In this document: positions 35,127 to 44,512 of the stretch, in pieces
Position numbering within the stretch: the stretch's first letter is position 1
Layout of the letters: the number at the start of each line of letters is the position of its first letter
NCBI RefSeq assembly: GCF_001612765.1
Contig: NZ_BDBB01000024.1
Span: forward strand, 1 to 64,000
Length of the DNA stretch: 64,000 nt
Origin: Nocardia arthritidis NBRC 100137
Lineage (GTDB): Bacteria > Actinomycetota > Actinomycetes > Mycobacteriales > Mycobacteriaceae
Reading direction: 5' to 3'
Notes under the pieces: generated by a model
Database searches by the model: none
Seen by the model: the letters and a program-made list of their open reading frames with translations, nothing else
Told to the model about the DNA's origin: nothing
Made by a program: the position numbers and the translations under genes

Positions 35127-35756
35127 ATGGAGCCGGAAGAGGCCACACCCGGATCGGTTCGACCTGGTGGGCGGACCGCGCGGGTTCGCGCCGCCGTCCT
35201 GCGAGCGGCGGGCGACCTACTGGCCGAACACGGGTTCGCCCACCTCGACCTCGCCGAGGTGGCGGCGCGCGCCGAGGTCGGAAAAACCACCGTCTACCGC
35301 CGCTGGCGCACGCCCACCGGCCTGATCGCCGACCTGCTGACCGACATGGCCGAGAAATCGCTGCCGCACGCCGACACCGGCTCGCTGCTCGGAGATCTCA
35401 CCGCCAACGCCCGCTTGGTCGCGAAAACGCTGTCCGATCCCCGCCAAGGCAAGCTCTTCCGCGCCGTGATCGCCGCCGCCACCTGCGACGAGTCCGCCGC
35501 AGCCGCTCTGCGCCGCTTCTACGACGTGCGGCTCACCGAATGGTCGGCGTGCGTAGCGGCCGCCGTCGCGCGCGGCGAAGCGCCGGAGCGTACCGACGCA
35601 CGCGCGGTGCTGTCGGCGGTGTCGGCCCCGCTCTACTACCGGTTGCTCGCCAGCGGCGACCCGATCGATGATGCCGCCGCGGATACCGCCGCGCGCGCGA
35701 CGGTCGATGCCGTGATCGCGGGCACTTTCGTAACCACCGATCCGCCGCGCGGCTAG
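35127..35756 (+). CDS. TetR-family transcriptional regulator
   Basis: A 209-residue TetR repressor with the N-terminal helix-turn-helix (about 38-62, LDLAEVAARAEVGKTTVYRRW) and an all-helical C-terminal ligand domain. It is divergent from the aldo-keto reductase, which it probably controls. Its stop overlaps that of the next, convergent gene by three bases. The ligand is unknown. Confidence 0.92.
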   Translation: MEPEEATPGSVRPGGRTARVRAAVLRAAGDLLAEHGFAHLDLAEVAARAEVGKTTVYRRWRTPTGLIADLLTDMAEKSLPHADTGSLLGDLTANARLVAKTLSDPRQGKLFRAVIAAATCDESAAAALRRFYDVRLTEWSACVAAAVARGEAPERTDARAVLSAVSAPLYYRLLASGDPIDDAAADTAARATVDAVIAGTFVTTDPPRG

Positions 35757-36355
35757 CCGAGCACCGCTTCGCTGGCGCCCGCGGTCCAGTCCGCGCGGCG
35801 ACCGGTGTAAGCGAGCATCCGCGCCAAGGCCGGCGCATCGGGCGCGACCGGCACCACCGGCCCGAACAGACCGGGCACCCCTTCGGCCGGGGTCTCGCGC
35901 AGCATGTCAAGCAGGATCGCCAGGTGCCCGGCGTCGCAGGCGAAGGGCTGCCCCGTGGCTTTCGCGAGGTCCCAGCCGTGCACCACCACCTCGTCCAGGG
36001 CGATCCTGGCCATCACCGGGGCCGCTTCGCTCACCCCGCCCGCCTCGGTCACGCCGTCCCAGGCCACGGGCTCCCGCCACGCGGCCACCAGAGCATCGAG
36101 CTGAGCCGGAACGCGCTCGCGCCAAGCCCCTGGCAAGGCGCGCTCCACCAGCGGAGCCGGCGCGACCGAACCGCCGACGGCCTCCTTGGTGGCCGCCTGA
36201 CGAAACGCCTCGGTCAGATCGAGCACGTGCGCGAGCAGATCACGCACCGTGGTGTCGGCGCACGGCGTCGGCGCGGCGAGCTGGTCGTCGGTGATGCGGC
36301 CGACCACGGACGACAGAGCGACAGCGGCGGGTTCGAAATCGAATTCCGGATTCAT
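35753..36355 (-). CDS. TIGR03086-type DinB/maleylpyruvate isomerase-like metal protein
   Basis: A 200-residue protein of the DinB-like four-helix superfamily (TIGR03086 subgroup). The N-terminal part has TPCADTTVRDLLAHVLDLTEAF with a candidate metal His, and ALDEVVVHGWDLAKATGQPF carries another conserved His. Such proteins may act as thiol-dependent isomerases or transferases, often using mycothiol in actinobacteria; the reaction is unknown here. ATG 36355 follows AGGAG at five bases. A longer frame upstream is not supported. Confidence 0.85.
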   Translation of the reverse strand: MNPEFDFEPAAVALSSVVGRITDDQLAAPTPCADTTVRDLLAHVLDLTEAFRQAATKEAVGGSVAPAPLVERALPGAWRERVPAQLDALVAAWREPVAWDGVTEAGGVSEAAPVMARIALDEVVVHGWDLAKATGQPFACDAGHLAILLDMLRETPAEGVPGLFGPVVPVAPDAPALARMLAYTGRRADWTAGASEAVLG

Positions 36356-36463
36356 CGAATCTCCTGAGCCGGGGATATGTTCAACCATGCAGACGTCCCA
36401 GCCGGGCCGAACTCATCGGTCCGGAGGAACGCGAAGTCGAACACCGCAGGAATAGCGCTCCGG

Positions 36464-36922
36464 TCAGCTCTGCGATGCGATGCGGTCGGTCTGTGCGCGA
36501 TGCACATCCAAGGCCGTGTGCAGGAAGTCGAGAATCAGCGAGAGCTGCTCGGCGTCGTAGCGACCGAGAGCCCGCGCACCCGCCCGGCCGACCGGCTCGA
36601 AGATCCGCTCCGCCATGTCGCGCGCGGCGGCAGTGGCGGTTACCAGCACACGGCGCCGATTGGCCGGATCCTGACCGCGTGTGACGAATCCCGCCCGCTC
36701 CAGTCGATCGATCACCGCGGTGGTGGCCGCGGGGCTGAGCTGCACCGCCGCGCTCAACTCACCCGCGGGCAGCGGGCCACGGCCGAGCACCACATCGAGG
36801 CAGCGAAGATCGGTGCGGTTCATGCCCAGGTGCGCGGCGACCGCCTCGTCGAAGACGTCGAAGCTCTGCTGGAGCAGTCGCAACTGCGTGCCGATGGCAC
36901 CGATAAGAGTTTCTTTCGACAT
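36464..36922 (-). CDS. MarR-family transcriptional regulator
   Basis: A 152-residue MarR protein with the winged helix at about 50-100 (LPAGELSAAVQLSPAATTAV, then the wing DPANRRRVLV). It starts at ATG 36922, and a perfect palindrome spans that start codon. It is divergent from a DUF4440/SnoaL-like gene 63 bases away. The palindrome pair between them suggests it represses both genes. Confidence 0.9.
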   Translation of the reverse strand: MSKETLIGAIGTQLRLLQQSFDVFDEAVAAHLGMNRTDLRCLDVVLGRGPLPAGELSAAVQLSPAATTAVIDRLERAGFVTRGQDPANRRRVLVTATAAARDMAERIFEPVGRAGARALGRYDAEQLSLILDFLHTALDVHRAQTDRIASQS

Positions 36923-36928
36923 TCGAAA
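36914..36928. promoter_or_regulatory. MarR-type operator 1
   Basis: Perfect 15-bp palindrome TTTCGA-CAT-TCGAAA covering the marR start codon. Confidence 0.6.
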
Positions 36929-36945
36929 CTTTCTGCTATCGTATC

Positions 36946-36960
36946 TTTCGTTCATCGAAA
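36946..36960. promoter_or_regulatory. MarR-type operator 2
   Basis: A 15-bp dyad TTTCG-TTCAT-CGAAA whose centre is 32 bases, about three helical turns, from operator 1. Confidence 0.6.
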
Positions 36961-36985
36961 TAATAGCACGCACAAGGACGCTGCC

Positions 36986-37486
36986 ATGCACGACACCGAC
37001 ATCGACGACGCCGAGATCCGCACGCTGTTCCGCGACCTCATGCGGGCCTGGACCGACAACGACGCCGAGGCCTACGCCGGCCATTTCACCGCCGACTCCG
37101 ACTACGTGTCCTATGACGGCACCCGCGCGATCGGCCGAGCGGAGCACCAGCGCAATCACGACAAGCTCTTCCGAGGCGTGCTGGCAGGCTCCGCACTGGT
37201 CGGCGACCTGGAGTCGATTCGCTTCGTCACCCCGGACGTGGCGATCCTGCACGGCACGGCGTCGGTACTGATGCCGTGGCGATCGCGGCTGCCCGAGCGC
37301 AGGCGATCGCGCCAGACGCTGGTGCTGGTACGCACCTCCGAGGGCTGGCGGATAACCGCGATCCACAATGGCCGGATCCGCCCGGTGACGGTTCCCGAAC
37401 CGGATTCCTTTCCGGCCGGAATGTCTCGCCTCATGGGCCGCGCGGCACGCAGGCTCAGAGTCGGACCGCGCCGGCCCGCTCGGTAA
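36986..37486 (+). CDS. SgcJ/EcaC-like DUF4440 (SnoaL-fold) protein
   Basis: A 166-residue NTF2-like protein: helix-rich start (IRTLFRDLMRAWTDNDAEAYAGHF), then the curved sheet with DSDYVSYDGTRAIGRA and VLVRTSEGWRITAIHNGRI. Members are small-molecule binding proteins or enzymes of varied function; the ligand is unknown. A basic tail (about 145-166) is extra. It is divergent from and probably controlled by the MarR gene. Confidence 0.85.
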   Translation: MHDTDIDDAEIRTLFRDLMRAWTDNDAEAYAGHFTADSDYVSYDGTRAIGRAEHQRNHDKLFRGVLAGSALVGDLESIRFVTPDVAILHGTASVLMPWRSRLPERRRSRQTLVLVRTSEGWRITAIHNGRIRPVTVPEPDSFPAGMSRLMGRAARRLRVGPRRPAR

Positions 37487-37580
37487 CCGCGCGGAACCGG
37501 GCCGTCTCGACCGCCGCGCGAGGTACCGCCGTTACGCACTCGTAGCGGCGAAATGCGCTGGAAAAGCGGATAATTGGTAG

Positions 37581-37829
37581 ATGAAGGGTGATCGGGTGGA
37601 GATCGTCGTCGACGTCGGCGACGGATCTCGCAGTTACGAGATCGCGGCTACCCGGGCGGGGCGGCGGGTCGAGGTCAGGATCGCGCGTGGCGTGGTCGAA
37701 GTCAGCGAGGTGACGCGATCGGGGACGGCGGTGCGGACCGCGCGGTTCATGGCCGGGCGCACGCTCGCGCTGGTCGAGCACCCCGCCGATGCCACCGCGG
37801 CGCGGGCCGAAGAAGAGCGACAACGCTGA
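37581..37829 (+). CDS. Small hypothetical protein
   Basis: An 82-residue protein, not recognised. It is predicted beta-rich in the first 55 residues (VEIVVDVGDGSRSYEIAATR, VEVRIARGVVEVSEVTRSG) with a short charged helix at the end. Third-position GC is high, as in real genes here. GATAAT lies six bases before the ATG, which supports a leaderless transcript. There is no signal or membrane segment. Confidence 0.6.
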   Translation: MKGDRVEIVVDVGDGSRSYEIAATRAGRRVEVRIARGVVEVSEVTRSGTAVRTARFMAGRTLALVEHPADATAARAEEERQR

Positions 37830-37958
37830 CGCGAAAATGCTTGCCGTCCGTCCCGGCCACGGGCATCCTCGATGCAGTCGGAGTCGATCGTCCGCCTCGA
37901 TTGCGGCATCCCGCGGCGGGTATGCCCATCGAGACGCATACGCGGAGAGGAGCGCACG

Positions 37959-38186
37959 ATGTCAGATCCCCTTGCCGACGCGGTCCCGGAGGCGGATCTC
38001 GCCGAGCAGTCCGTCCCGGCGTATCCGGAGGAGCCGGTGGTCGCCGACGACCTGCCGGAGCAGGACGATGCCGTCGGACGGGCGATTCCCGAGCGCGACG
38101 TCTTGGAGGCGAATCCGGCGGACGTGCTCGAGCAGTCCATCGCGGTTCCGATGGACGACGACCCCGAGGATGAATTCGGCTTCTGA
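37959..38186 (+). CDS. Small acidic hypothetical protein
   Basis: A 75-residue, very acidic protein (many Asp/Glu, almost no Lys), not recognised and probably disordered. ATG 37959 follows a GGAGAGGAG ribosome site at good spacing, which is the main evidence for a gene. It ends DPEDEFGF, 10 bases from the convergent menD stop. Similar short acidic proteins are common in actinobacteria without known role. Confidence 0.65.
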   Translation: MSDPLADAVPEADLAEQSVPAYPEEPVVADDLPEQDDAVGRAIPERDVLEANPADVLEQSIAVPMDDDPEDEFGF

Positions 38187-38195
38187 CCGTACGGC

Positions 38196-39839
38196 TCAGG
38201 GCTGGATCTTCGCCCACACCGTCGCGTGCAGTTCCCGCAGGCTGGACCGCTCGGTGGCCACCTCGAGCACCCGCATGCCATGGGCGTGCCCGGTCAGCTC
38301 GACGGCCAGCTGTTGCGGGTCCACCTGCCGGTGCGGGATGCGATAGGCGGCGCACAAGGCGGCGAGATCCATGCCGTGCGGGGTGCCGAAGACCCGTTCG
38401 AACACGCCCGCGTACTGCGGGTCGCCCTGCTCGAGCAGCTCGAAGATGCCGCCGCCGTCGTCGTTGGCCACCACGATGGTCAAGTCAGCCGGCCGCGGTT
38501 CGCCGGGGCCGATCAGCAGACCGGACGCGTCGTGCAGGAAGGTCAGGTCGCCGATCAGCGCGATGGTGCGCCCCTCGTGGTGCAGGGCGGCGCCCACCGC
38601 GGTGGACACCGTGCCGTCGATCCCGGCGACGCCGCGGTTCGACAGCACCTTGATCCCCGGCCGCGGATGCGACACCAGCGCGGCGTCCCGCACCGGGTTG
38701 GAGGCGCCGAGCAGCAGTTGGTCGCCATCTCGCAGCGCGTCCATCACGACCGCGGCGACGTGCAGCCCGGTGGGTTTCGGATGCCGCGCGAGTTCGGCGC
38801 GCACCACCTGGTCGGCTTTCGCGTTCAGTTCACGACAGTGCTCCAGCCATCGCGGGCTGGGAGCGCCGCTGATGACCGCGCGCGTGCCGGTACCGACCAC
38901 GTTGCCGGACACGTCGGGCCAGCGCGGACCGGTGGTGAGCGCGTAGACCCGGACGTCCGGATCGGCGAGCACCTTCGAGACCTGCCGGTGCAGGGTCGGC
39001 CGGCCGGTGATGATCGCTTGCTTCGGCCGCAGCAGCGACAGCACCAGCGGATGCAGCGCGGGACCGTGCATGGGCGCGGTGGGCTCGGCGACGGTCGGCA
39101 GATCCGCCAGCTCCGGCCGCAGCCCGGCGCCGTGTCCGGAGATCACCACCGTGTCCGGTGTGAGGTCCAGATCGAGCGGCACGTCCAGGGTGGCGTACTG
39201 GGTCTGGGTCCAGGCGCGCTCGCCCGCGCGACCCGTGGGAGCCGACTCGCCCGGCGCCAGGTCGGGGACCAGCGGCTCACGCAGCGGGACATCGAAGTGC
39301 ACCGGGCCCGCGTTGCCGGAGCGGGTGCCGCGCGCCGCCGCCAGCACCCGGCAGACCGCCGAACGCCACTGGCTGTTCTGCTGGTCATAGGGCGGGTGGT
39401 CGGCGTCCCCGGCTTCCCGCTCCGCCAGACCGAGCGAGATGGTGGCACGGACCTGGCTGCCGAACAGGCCGAGCTGCTCGACGGTCTGGTTGGCTCCGGA
39501 GCCGAGCAGTTCGTAGGGCCGGTTGGCACTGAGCACTACCAGCGGGACGCGGGCGTAGTTCGCCTCCAGCACGGCCGGGCCGAGGTTGGCCACCGCGGTA
39601 CCCGAGGTCATCACGACCGGGACCGGGTGCCCGCTCGCGATCGCGAGCCCGACGGCGAGGAAGCCCGCCGTTCGCTCATCGATCCGCATATGCAGCCGCA
39701 GCCGCCCCGCCGCGTCGGCAGCCTGGAGGGCGAAGGCCAGCGGAGCGTTCCGGGAGCCGGGGCAAAGGACGACATCCCGTACGCCCCCGCGCACGAGTTC
39801 GTCGACGACGACCTGCGCTTGTGCTGTTGACGGGTTCAC
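38196..39839 (-). CDS. menD: SEPHCHC synthase MenD
   Basis: A 547-residue thiamine-diphosphate enzyme that joins 2-oxoglutarate and isochorismate in menaquinone synthesis. It starts from a GTG at 39839 (MNPSTAQAQVVVDELVRGGV). It has the N-terminal PYR domain with CPGSRNAPLAFAL and the RIDERTAGFLAVGLA segment, a middle domain, and a C-terminal PP domain with the ThDP-binding LIGDLTFLHDASGL and NDDGGGIFELL. Length is normal. It is convergent with the small acidic gene; menC, its neighbour in mycobacteria, is absent here. Confidence 0.95.
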   Translation of the reverse strand: MNPSTAQAQVVVDELVRGGVRDVVLCPGSRNAPLAFALQAADAAGRLRLHMRIDERTAGFLAVGLAIASGHPVPVVMTSGTAVANLGPAVLEANYARVPLVVLSANRPYELLGSGANQTVEQLGLFGSQVRATISLGLAEREAGDADHPPYDQQNSQWRSAVCRVLAAARGTRSGNAGPVHFDVPLREPLVPDLAPGESAPTGRAGERAWTQTQYATLDVPLDLDLTPDTVVISGHGAGLRPELADLPTVAEPTAPMHGPALHPLVLSLLRPKQAIITGRPTLHRQVSKVLADPDVRVYALTTGPRWPDVSGNVVGTGTRAVISGAPSPRWLEHCRELNAKADQVVRAELARHPKPTGLHVAAVVMDALRDGDQLLLGASNPVRDAALVSHPRPGIKVLSNRGVAGIDGTVSTAVGAALHHEGRTIALIGDLTFLHDASGLLIGPGEPRPADLTIVVANDDGGGIFELLEQGDPQYAGVFERVFGTPHGMDLAALCAAYRIPHRQVDPQQLAVELTGHAHGMRVLEVATERSSLRELHATVWAKIQP

Positions 39840-40362
39840 GTCTCCAGACTGGCAGACAGTCAACTGGAAGTCGCTGCCGGGAGGCTTGCAATCACACTGT
39901 GTCCTCGGACACTGCCTCCGGGCCGCGACGGTGGTTCGCTCCCGATGAGGCCGTCGACCCGCGCGCCTCGGCTGACGTCCGAAACATGCCGCAGGGAGGT
40001 CGCTATTGGTAGATGCTCGGTCGCGATCCAAGGAGAGGCCCGCAACAACCCTCCGCTCGGCAGGCGCTCAACAAACACCGCCCAGCTCTCGCCCAGCAGC
40101 GACTACCACGTAATAACAGGGCCAGCGGTAATCACTCGGACCGTGCCCCTTCAAGGAGGGCTCAGAGCGTGCCCTGACCTACTCACTCGGCCACACCGGC
40201 CCGGCTCCCGGTTTCGAGCGAAGCGAGACCGAGCATGCGCCGTTCGCGGCCCGGCTCGCGTCCGAGTGGCCGCCGCGTCCGCGACGAAGTCGCAAGCGGT
40301 GGTCGCTCGGACGCGAGCCATGAGAGGGCCGCGAACGCGCCGCGACGAAGTCGCGGCAGGAA
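39840..40362. other. Intergenic region with large inverted repeat
   Basis: No gene is supported in these 520 bases. Frames here have poor codon bias and consist largely of repeat sequence. The part from 40216 to 40354 is highly structured, with a GAGCGAAGCGAG motif, the long stem at 40241-40337 and two copies of GCGACGAAGTCGC. The part before 40140 shows nothing recognisable. Confidence 0.6.
40241..40354. repeat. Long imperfect inverted repeat with internal hairpins
   Basis: CGTTCGCGGCCC (40241-40252) plus GGCTCGCGTCCGAG (40253-40266) pair with CTCGGACGCGAGCC (40306-40319) and GGGCCGCGAACG (40326-40337), giving 26 bp broken by a 6-base bulge. GCGACGAAGTCGC occurs in the loop (40281-40293) and again just outside (40342-40354). 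It lies immediately downstream of the minus-strand gene ending at 40363. Confidence 0.75.
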
Positions 40363-40809
40363 TTACTGAGCGTGCTTCTGGATCAGGTCGCCCACGCGCG
40401 GCAGCGCCTCGATGACGTTCTTCTTCGCCGAGGAACGCATCGAGGAGTAGACCTTCTGCAGGGCCGGGCGAGTGGAGGATTCGGCCCGAGCGTCGGTGAC
40501 GGCGAGCAACGCCTCGGCGACCTCGTCCGACTTGGCGACGAGCAGATCGGCGAACTTGCCGGAGCCCGAGGCCGTGTACTCCTGCCAGAACGGCTCCAGC
40601 TGCGCGACGAACTTGGGCGCCAACGACTCCAGCGCATCGGGCACGATGGACGGGCTGATCTTCTTGACCGCCGCGTAGCCACCCTTCACAGCCAGGCCGG
40701 ACGCACCACCCTTGTCCGAGACCTCGGCATCGAGAACCTCGACGGCGTCGGCAAGGAAAGCCGGGCGCTTCGCGTCGTCGAGCAGGGATTCAGACAGTGC
40801 TGCAACCAC
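40363..40809 (-). CDS. Conserved actinobacterial protein (Rv0543c-like)
   Basis: A 148-residue helical protein resembling M. tuberculosis Rv0543c, whose gene neighbours the men cluster there too. It starts VVAALSESLLDDAKRPAFLAD from a GTG at 40809 after a GGAGG ribosome site. Internal segments include GYAAVKKISPSIVPDAL and FWQEYTASGSGKFADLLVAK. No signal peptide, membrane helix or enzyme motif is seen. Function unknown. Confidence 0.85.
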   Translation of the reverse strand: MVAALSESLLDDAKRPAFLADAVEVLDAEVSDKGGASGLAVKGGYAAVKKISPSIVPDALESLAPKFVAQLEPFWQEYTASGSGKFADLLVAKSDEVAEALLAVTDARAESSTRPALQKVYSSMRSSAKKNVIEALPRVGDLIQKHAQ

Positions 40810-40883
40810 TTTCAGGTTCCTCCGGATCGGTATCGATGAACGAGCGAGGGCAACTATACGCACCCGCGCCAGCATTCACCCGG

Positions 40884-41540
40884 CTACGGCTGCCACGGCA
40901 GCAACTCCACCATCAGACCTTCGCAGTCAGCGAGCAGATCGCCCTGCTCATCGAGCAATTCGGCGGCGATGAAAGTTTTGCGCCCTTCGATCCGGTCGAC
41001 CCGTCCGCGAACCGTCAGTTGCGTTTCCAGCGGAGTGATCTTGCGGTAGTTCACATGAAGGTACGCGGTGCGGCTGATCGGCCGTCCGGCGTAGTGCACG
41101 ATCATGCCGAGCAGATCGTCGAACAGCAGCGGCAGCACACCGCCGTGCGCGGCGCCGTTGCCGCCGAGATGGAAGCGGCGGAACACACCGGTCATCTCGA
41201 TGCCGTCCGGCCCTGCCTGGACCACCTGCCACGGCAGCAGCAGAAGGCTCCCCCGTCCCGGCAGTTCGACGGCGCGGCCGGCCGGCCCCTGCAACTCGGG
41301 CGCGCGGTAGGGCTCCAGCAGATCGATCAGCTCGCGGGCTTTGGCCTGAGCGGCCCCGAACACGTCGTCGGGCGCGTCCACGGACACCGCGAGATCCTGC
41401 AACGTCCGCATGGCTTCCACGAATCCGCCGAAGTCCGGCCCCACCCGCGCGGGCGTGACCTTCGGAAATCCGCCGTGCTTCTCGTACCGGGACCCGTCCA
41501 CCGCGCTCCGGTCGATAACCGGTTTCACTCGCTCGCTCAT
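40884..41540 (-). CDS. PaaI-family acyl-CoA thioesterase
   Basis: A 218-residue hot-dog protein. The thioesterase domain occupies about 110-218, with the family core GNGAAHGGVLPLLFDDLLGM and TAYLHVNYRKITPLETQLTV. The N-terminal 100 residues are extra to the minimal fold. The substrate is unknown; position beside menB could suggest a CoA ester of the men pathway, but that is speculation. ATG 41540 has TACCGT seven bases upstream (leaderless). Divergent from menB. Confidence 0.87.
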   Translation of the reverse strand: MSERVKPVIDRSAVDGSRYEKHGGFPKVTPARVGPDFGGFVEAMRTLQDLAVSVDAPDDVFGAAQAKARELIDLLEPYRAPELQGPAGRAVELPGRGSLLLLPWQVVQAGPDGIEMTGVFRRFHLGGNGAAHGGVLPLLFDDLLGMIVHYAGRPISRTAYLHVNYRKITPLETQLTVRGRVDRIEGRKTFIAAELLDEQGDLLADCEGLMVELLPWQP

Positions 41541-41621
41541 AACTTGCACGGTAACGCGTATTTTTACACCGTCAAATCGAGATCCCTCCGCCCGCTCACG
41601 ACTTTCGGGCGCAGCGAGACC

Positions 41622-41627
41622 TAGCAT
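41622..41627 (+). promoter_or_regulatory. -10 element of leaderless menB
   Basis: TAGCAT, six bases before the GTG at 41634. Confidence 0.6.
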
Positions 41628-41633
41628 TGCCCG

Positions 41634-42527
<894 letters not shown>

Positions 42528-42528
42528 C

Positions 42529-42921
42529 ATGGACATCCTCAGCAGCCGGATCATCCTGCGGCCCGCCGACTACCAGGCGACGCTCGCGTTCTACCGGGAC
42601 GGCCTGGAGCTGGCCATCGCGCGGGAATATCCGGGCGGCACCGTCTTCTTCGCGGGCCAGTCGCTGATCGAGGTGGCCGCGCACGGCGGGTCGGGGGAAT
42701 CGTCGTCGTTCGAGGGCGCCATCTGGCTCCAGGTGCGCGACGTGTCCGCCGCCGCCGTGGAACTGGCGCTGAAGGGCATCGCGATCGACCGCGCCCCGGT
42801 CGAGGAGCCGTGGGGCTTGCACGAGATGTGGGTGCGCGATCCCGACGGCGTGCCGATCGTTCTGGTGGAGGTCCCGCCGTCGCATCCGATCAGACGGGAT
42901 TCCCGCTGGTCGCCGTCGTAG
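42529..42921 (+). CDS. VOC-fold protein coupled to menB
   Basis: A 130-residue vicinal-oxygen-chelate protein with two modules (about 3-58 and 65-120), including the end VRDPDGVPIVLVEVP, where Glu is at the usual metal position. It starts one base after menB, implying translational coupling and perhaps a linked role. Substrate unknown. It is similar in class but not obviously in sequence to the VOC protein at 25145. Confidence 0.87.
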   Translation: MDILSSRIILRPADYQATLAFYRDGLELAIAREYPGGTVFFAGQSLIEVAAHGGSGESSSFEGAIWLQVRDVSAAAVELALKGIAIDRAPVEEPWGLHEMWVRDPDGVPIVLVEVPPSHPIRRDSRWSPS

Positions 42922-43178
42922 CAACGGTTCGGATCGGTAGTTCGGCGGGCGCCACCGAGTTGCCAACGCGAGAACCGGCGAGGACGATAGCGCTCGGATG
43001 GCCACCCGACCGCCGACGTCCGGGCCGGCTGTGTCCGTGTCCCGTCCGACCGAATGAATCGCAGTCTCGATGTCTGTCGTACTTGAGCCCCGATCCGACC
43101 GGGTGACCGCGCCGCGGGTGCGCCACTCCGGCATACCGACCCGTTCCGCACGCGGTTACGCGGGCATGACACGATCCC

Positions 43179-43184
43179 TACCGT
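43179..43184 (+). promoter_or_regulatory. -10 element upstream of menE
   Basis: TACCGT, six bases before an in-frame GTG at 43191. If used it gives either a longer, leaderless MenE or a short leader before ATG 43260. Confidence 0.45.
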
Positions 43185-43185
43185 G

Positions 43186-43215
43186 AGGGAGTGCAGCGAG
43201 CGAGCCATGGGCACA
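43186..43215. repeat. Dispersed GCTCGCTCGC repeat copy (menE 5' region)
   Basis: On the minus strand this reads GTGCCCATGGCTCGCTCGCT, closely matching 17240-17268 upstream of secE. Related copies lie in the first codons of the prenyl synthase gene (23153-23174). Confidence 0.55.
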
Positions 43216-43259
43216 GCGGCTCTGGGCACGACCGAGCCTGGCGAGCGGCGAGGCATGGC

Positions 43260-44420
43260 ATGAGTAAGACACTGCGCACCTTGCCGATGCCCACCGGGTC
43301 CGGTCTCGGCGACGTCATGCCCCATCTGCGGGAGGCGCTGGAAGGTAGCGGGGCCGCGTGGCTGCCCATTCCCACCAGTGATCGACGCGAGTCGAGACGC
43401 TTGAGCGACGCCCTCTCCCCCGGCGAGCCGATCGACGAGGAAGTCGCTCTGGTGGTGACCACCTCGGGCACCACGGGCGTGCCGAAGGGCGCGATGCTGA
43501 GTTCGGCGGCCCTGCGCGCCAGCGGCACCGCAACACACGACCGGCTCGGCGGCCCCGGCAACTGGTTGCTGGCCCTGCCCACCCATCACATCGCCGGAAT
43601 CCAGGTGCTGCTGCGCAGCATCCTGGCGGGGACCGAACCCACCGTGCTGGACGTGTCCGGCGGATTCCTCCCCGAGGCCCTGGCCGGCGCGATCACGGGT
43701 ATGCGCGGTGAACGGCGCTACACCTCCCTGGTCCCGACCCAATTGATCAAGGCGCTCGAGTCGCCGGTGGCCACCACCGCGCTGGCCGAACTCGACGGCG
43801 TGCTGGTGGGCGGCGCGGCCACTCCACTGCCGGTCTACGAGCGGGCGCGAGCCGCGGGCATCACCGTGGTGCGCACCTATGGCATGAGCGAGACCTGCGG
43901 CGGTTGCGTATACGACGGCGTGCCGCTGGAGGGCACTGAGGTCCGGATCGAAGACGGCCGGGTGGTGCTGGGCGGCGCCATGATCGCTACGGGCTACCGC
44001 AATCAGCCCGACCATCCCGCCTTCGCCGAACCGGGCTGGTTCCGCACCGAGGACGCGGGCACCTTCGACAACGGCTTGCTGAGCATCACCGGACGGCTCG
44101 ACGAGGCGATCACCACCGGCGGCCTGCTGGTGATCCCGCAAGTCGTCGAGGCCGTGCTGATCAACCACCCGACGATCAGCGAGGTGGTCGTCGTCGGCCT
44201 ACCGGACGAACGCCTCGGCCAGCGCGTCGCCGTCGCCGTGATCCCCGCCCCCGGCGCCACCCCCGACCTGGCCGAGCTGCGCGAATACGTCGCCGACGAA
44301 CTGGACTCCATCGCCGCCCCCCGCGAACTCGCCGTCCTCGACGAGTTCCCCCTCCGCGGCCCCGGAAAGCCCGACCGCGCCAAACTCCGCGAATACCTTT
44401 TGGCCGACTCGACCCACTAG
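43260..44420 (+). CDS. menE: o-Succinylbenzoate-CoA ligase
   Basis: A 386-residue ANL-superfamily ligase that activates o-succinylbenzoate with ATP and CoA. The ATP loop is TTSGTTGVPKGAM (about 67-79). The A5 motif RTYGMSETCGG, the hinge with ITGRLDEAITTGG and the C-terminal catalytic Lys segment GPGKPDRAKL are present. It is shorter than many MenE but close to mycobacterial Rv0542c. ATG 43260 gives MSKTLRTL; a leaderless GTG at 43191 would add 23 residues encoded by the dispersed repeat. Confidence 0.93.
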   Translation: MSKTLRTLPMPTGSGLGDVMPHLREALEGSGAAWLPIPTSDRRESRRLSDALSPGEPIDEEVALVVTTSGTTGVPKGAMLSSAALRASGTATHDRLGGPGNWLLALPTHHIAGIQVLLRSILAGTEPTVLDVSGGFLPEALAGAITGMRGERRYTSLVPTQLIKALESPVATTALAELDGVLVGGAATPLPVYERARAAGITVVRTYGMSETCGGCVYDGVPLEGTEVRIEDGRVVLGGAMIATGYRNQPDHPAFAEPGWFRTEDAGTFDNGLLSITGRLDEAITTGGLLVIPQVVEAVLINHPTISEVVVVGLPDERLGQRVAVAVIPAPGATPDLAELREYVADELDSIAAPRELAVLDEFPLRGPGKPDRAKLREYLLADSTH

Positions 44421-44487
44421 TGACAGCGGGGCAGCGCCCGCGGCAGAACGCGCTGCCCCTCTCCATCCGGCACGTCATCTGACAGCG

Positions 44488-44507
44488 CCGTGCAAGAGCC
44501 GTGCAAG
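44488..44507 (+). promoter_or_regulatory. Tandem direct repeat, candidate SARP-binding site
   Basis: CCGTGCAAG occurs at 44488-44496 and again at 44499-44507, an 11-base period. This is the arrangement recognised by SARP regulators, and a SARP gene lies just beyond the drrAB-like genes that follow. Confidence 0.45.
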
Positions 44508-44512
44508 TCCCG

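Noticed and set aside
39945..40415. 156-residue plus-strand frame upstream of menD
   Set aside because: It is composed largely of the inverted repeat and overlaps the 3' end of the real minus-strand gene; there is no ribosome site.
42890..43134. Frames on both strands between the menB-coupled VOC gene and menE
   Set aside because: Poor codon bias and no conserved features; the strands contradict each other.
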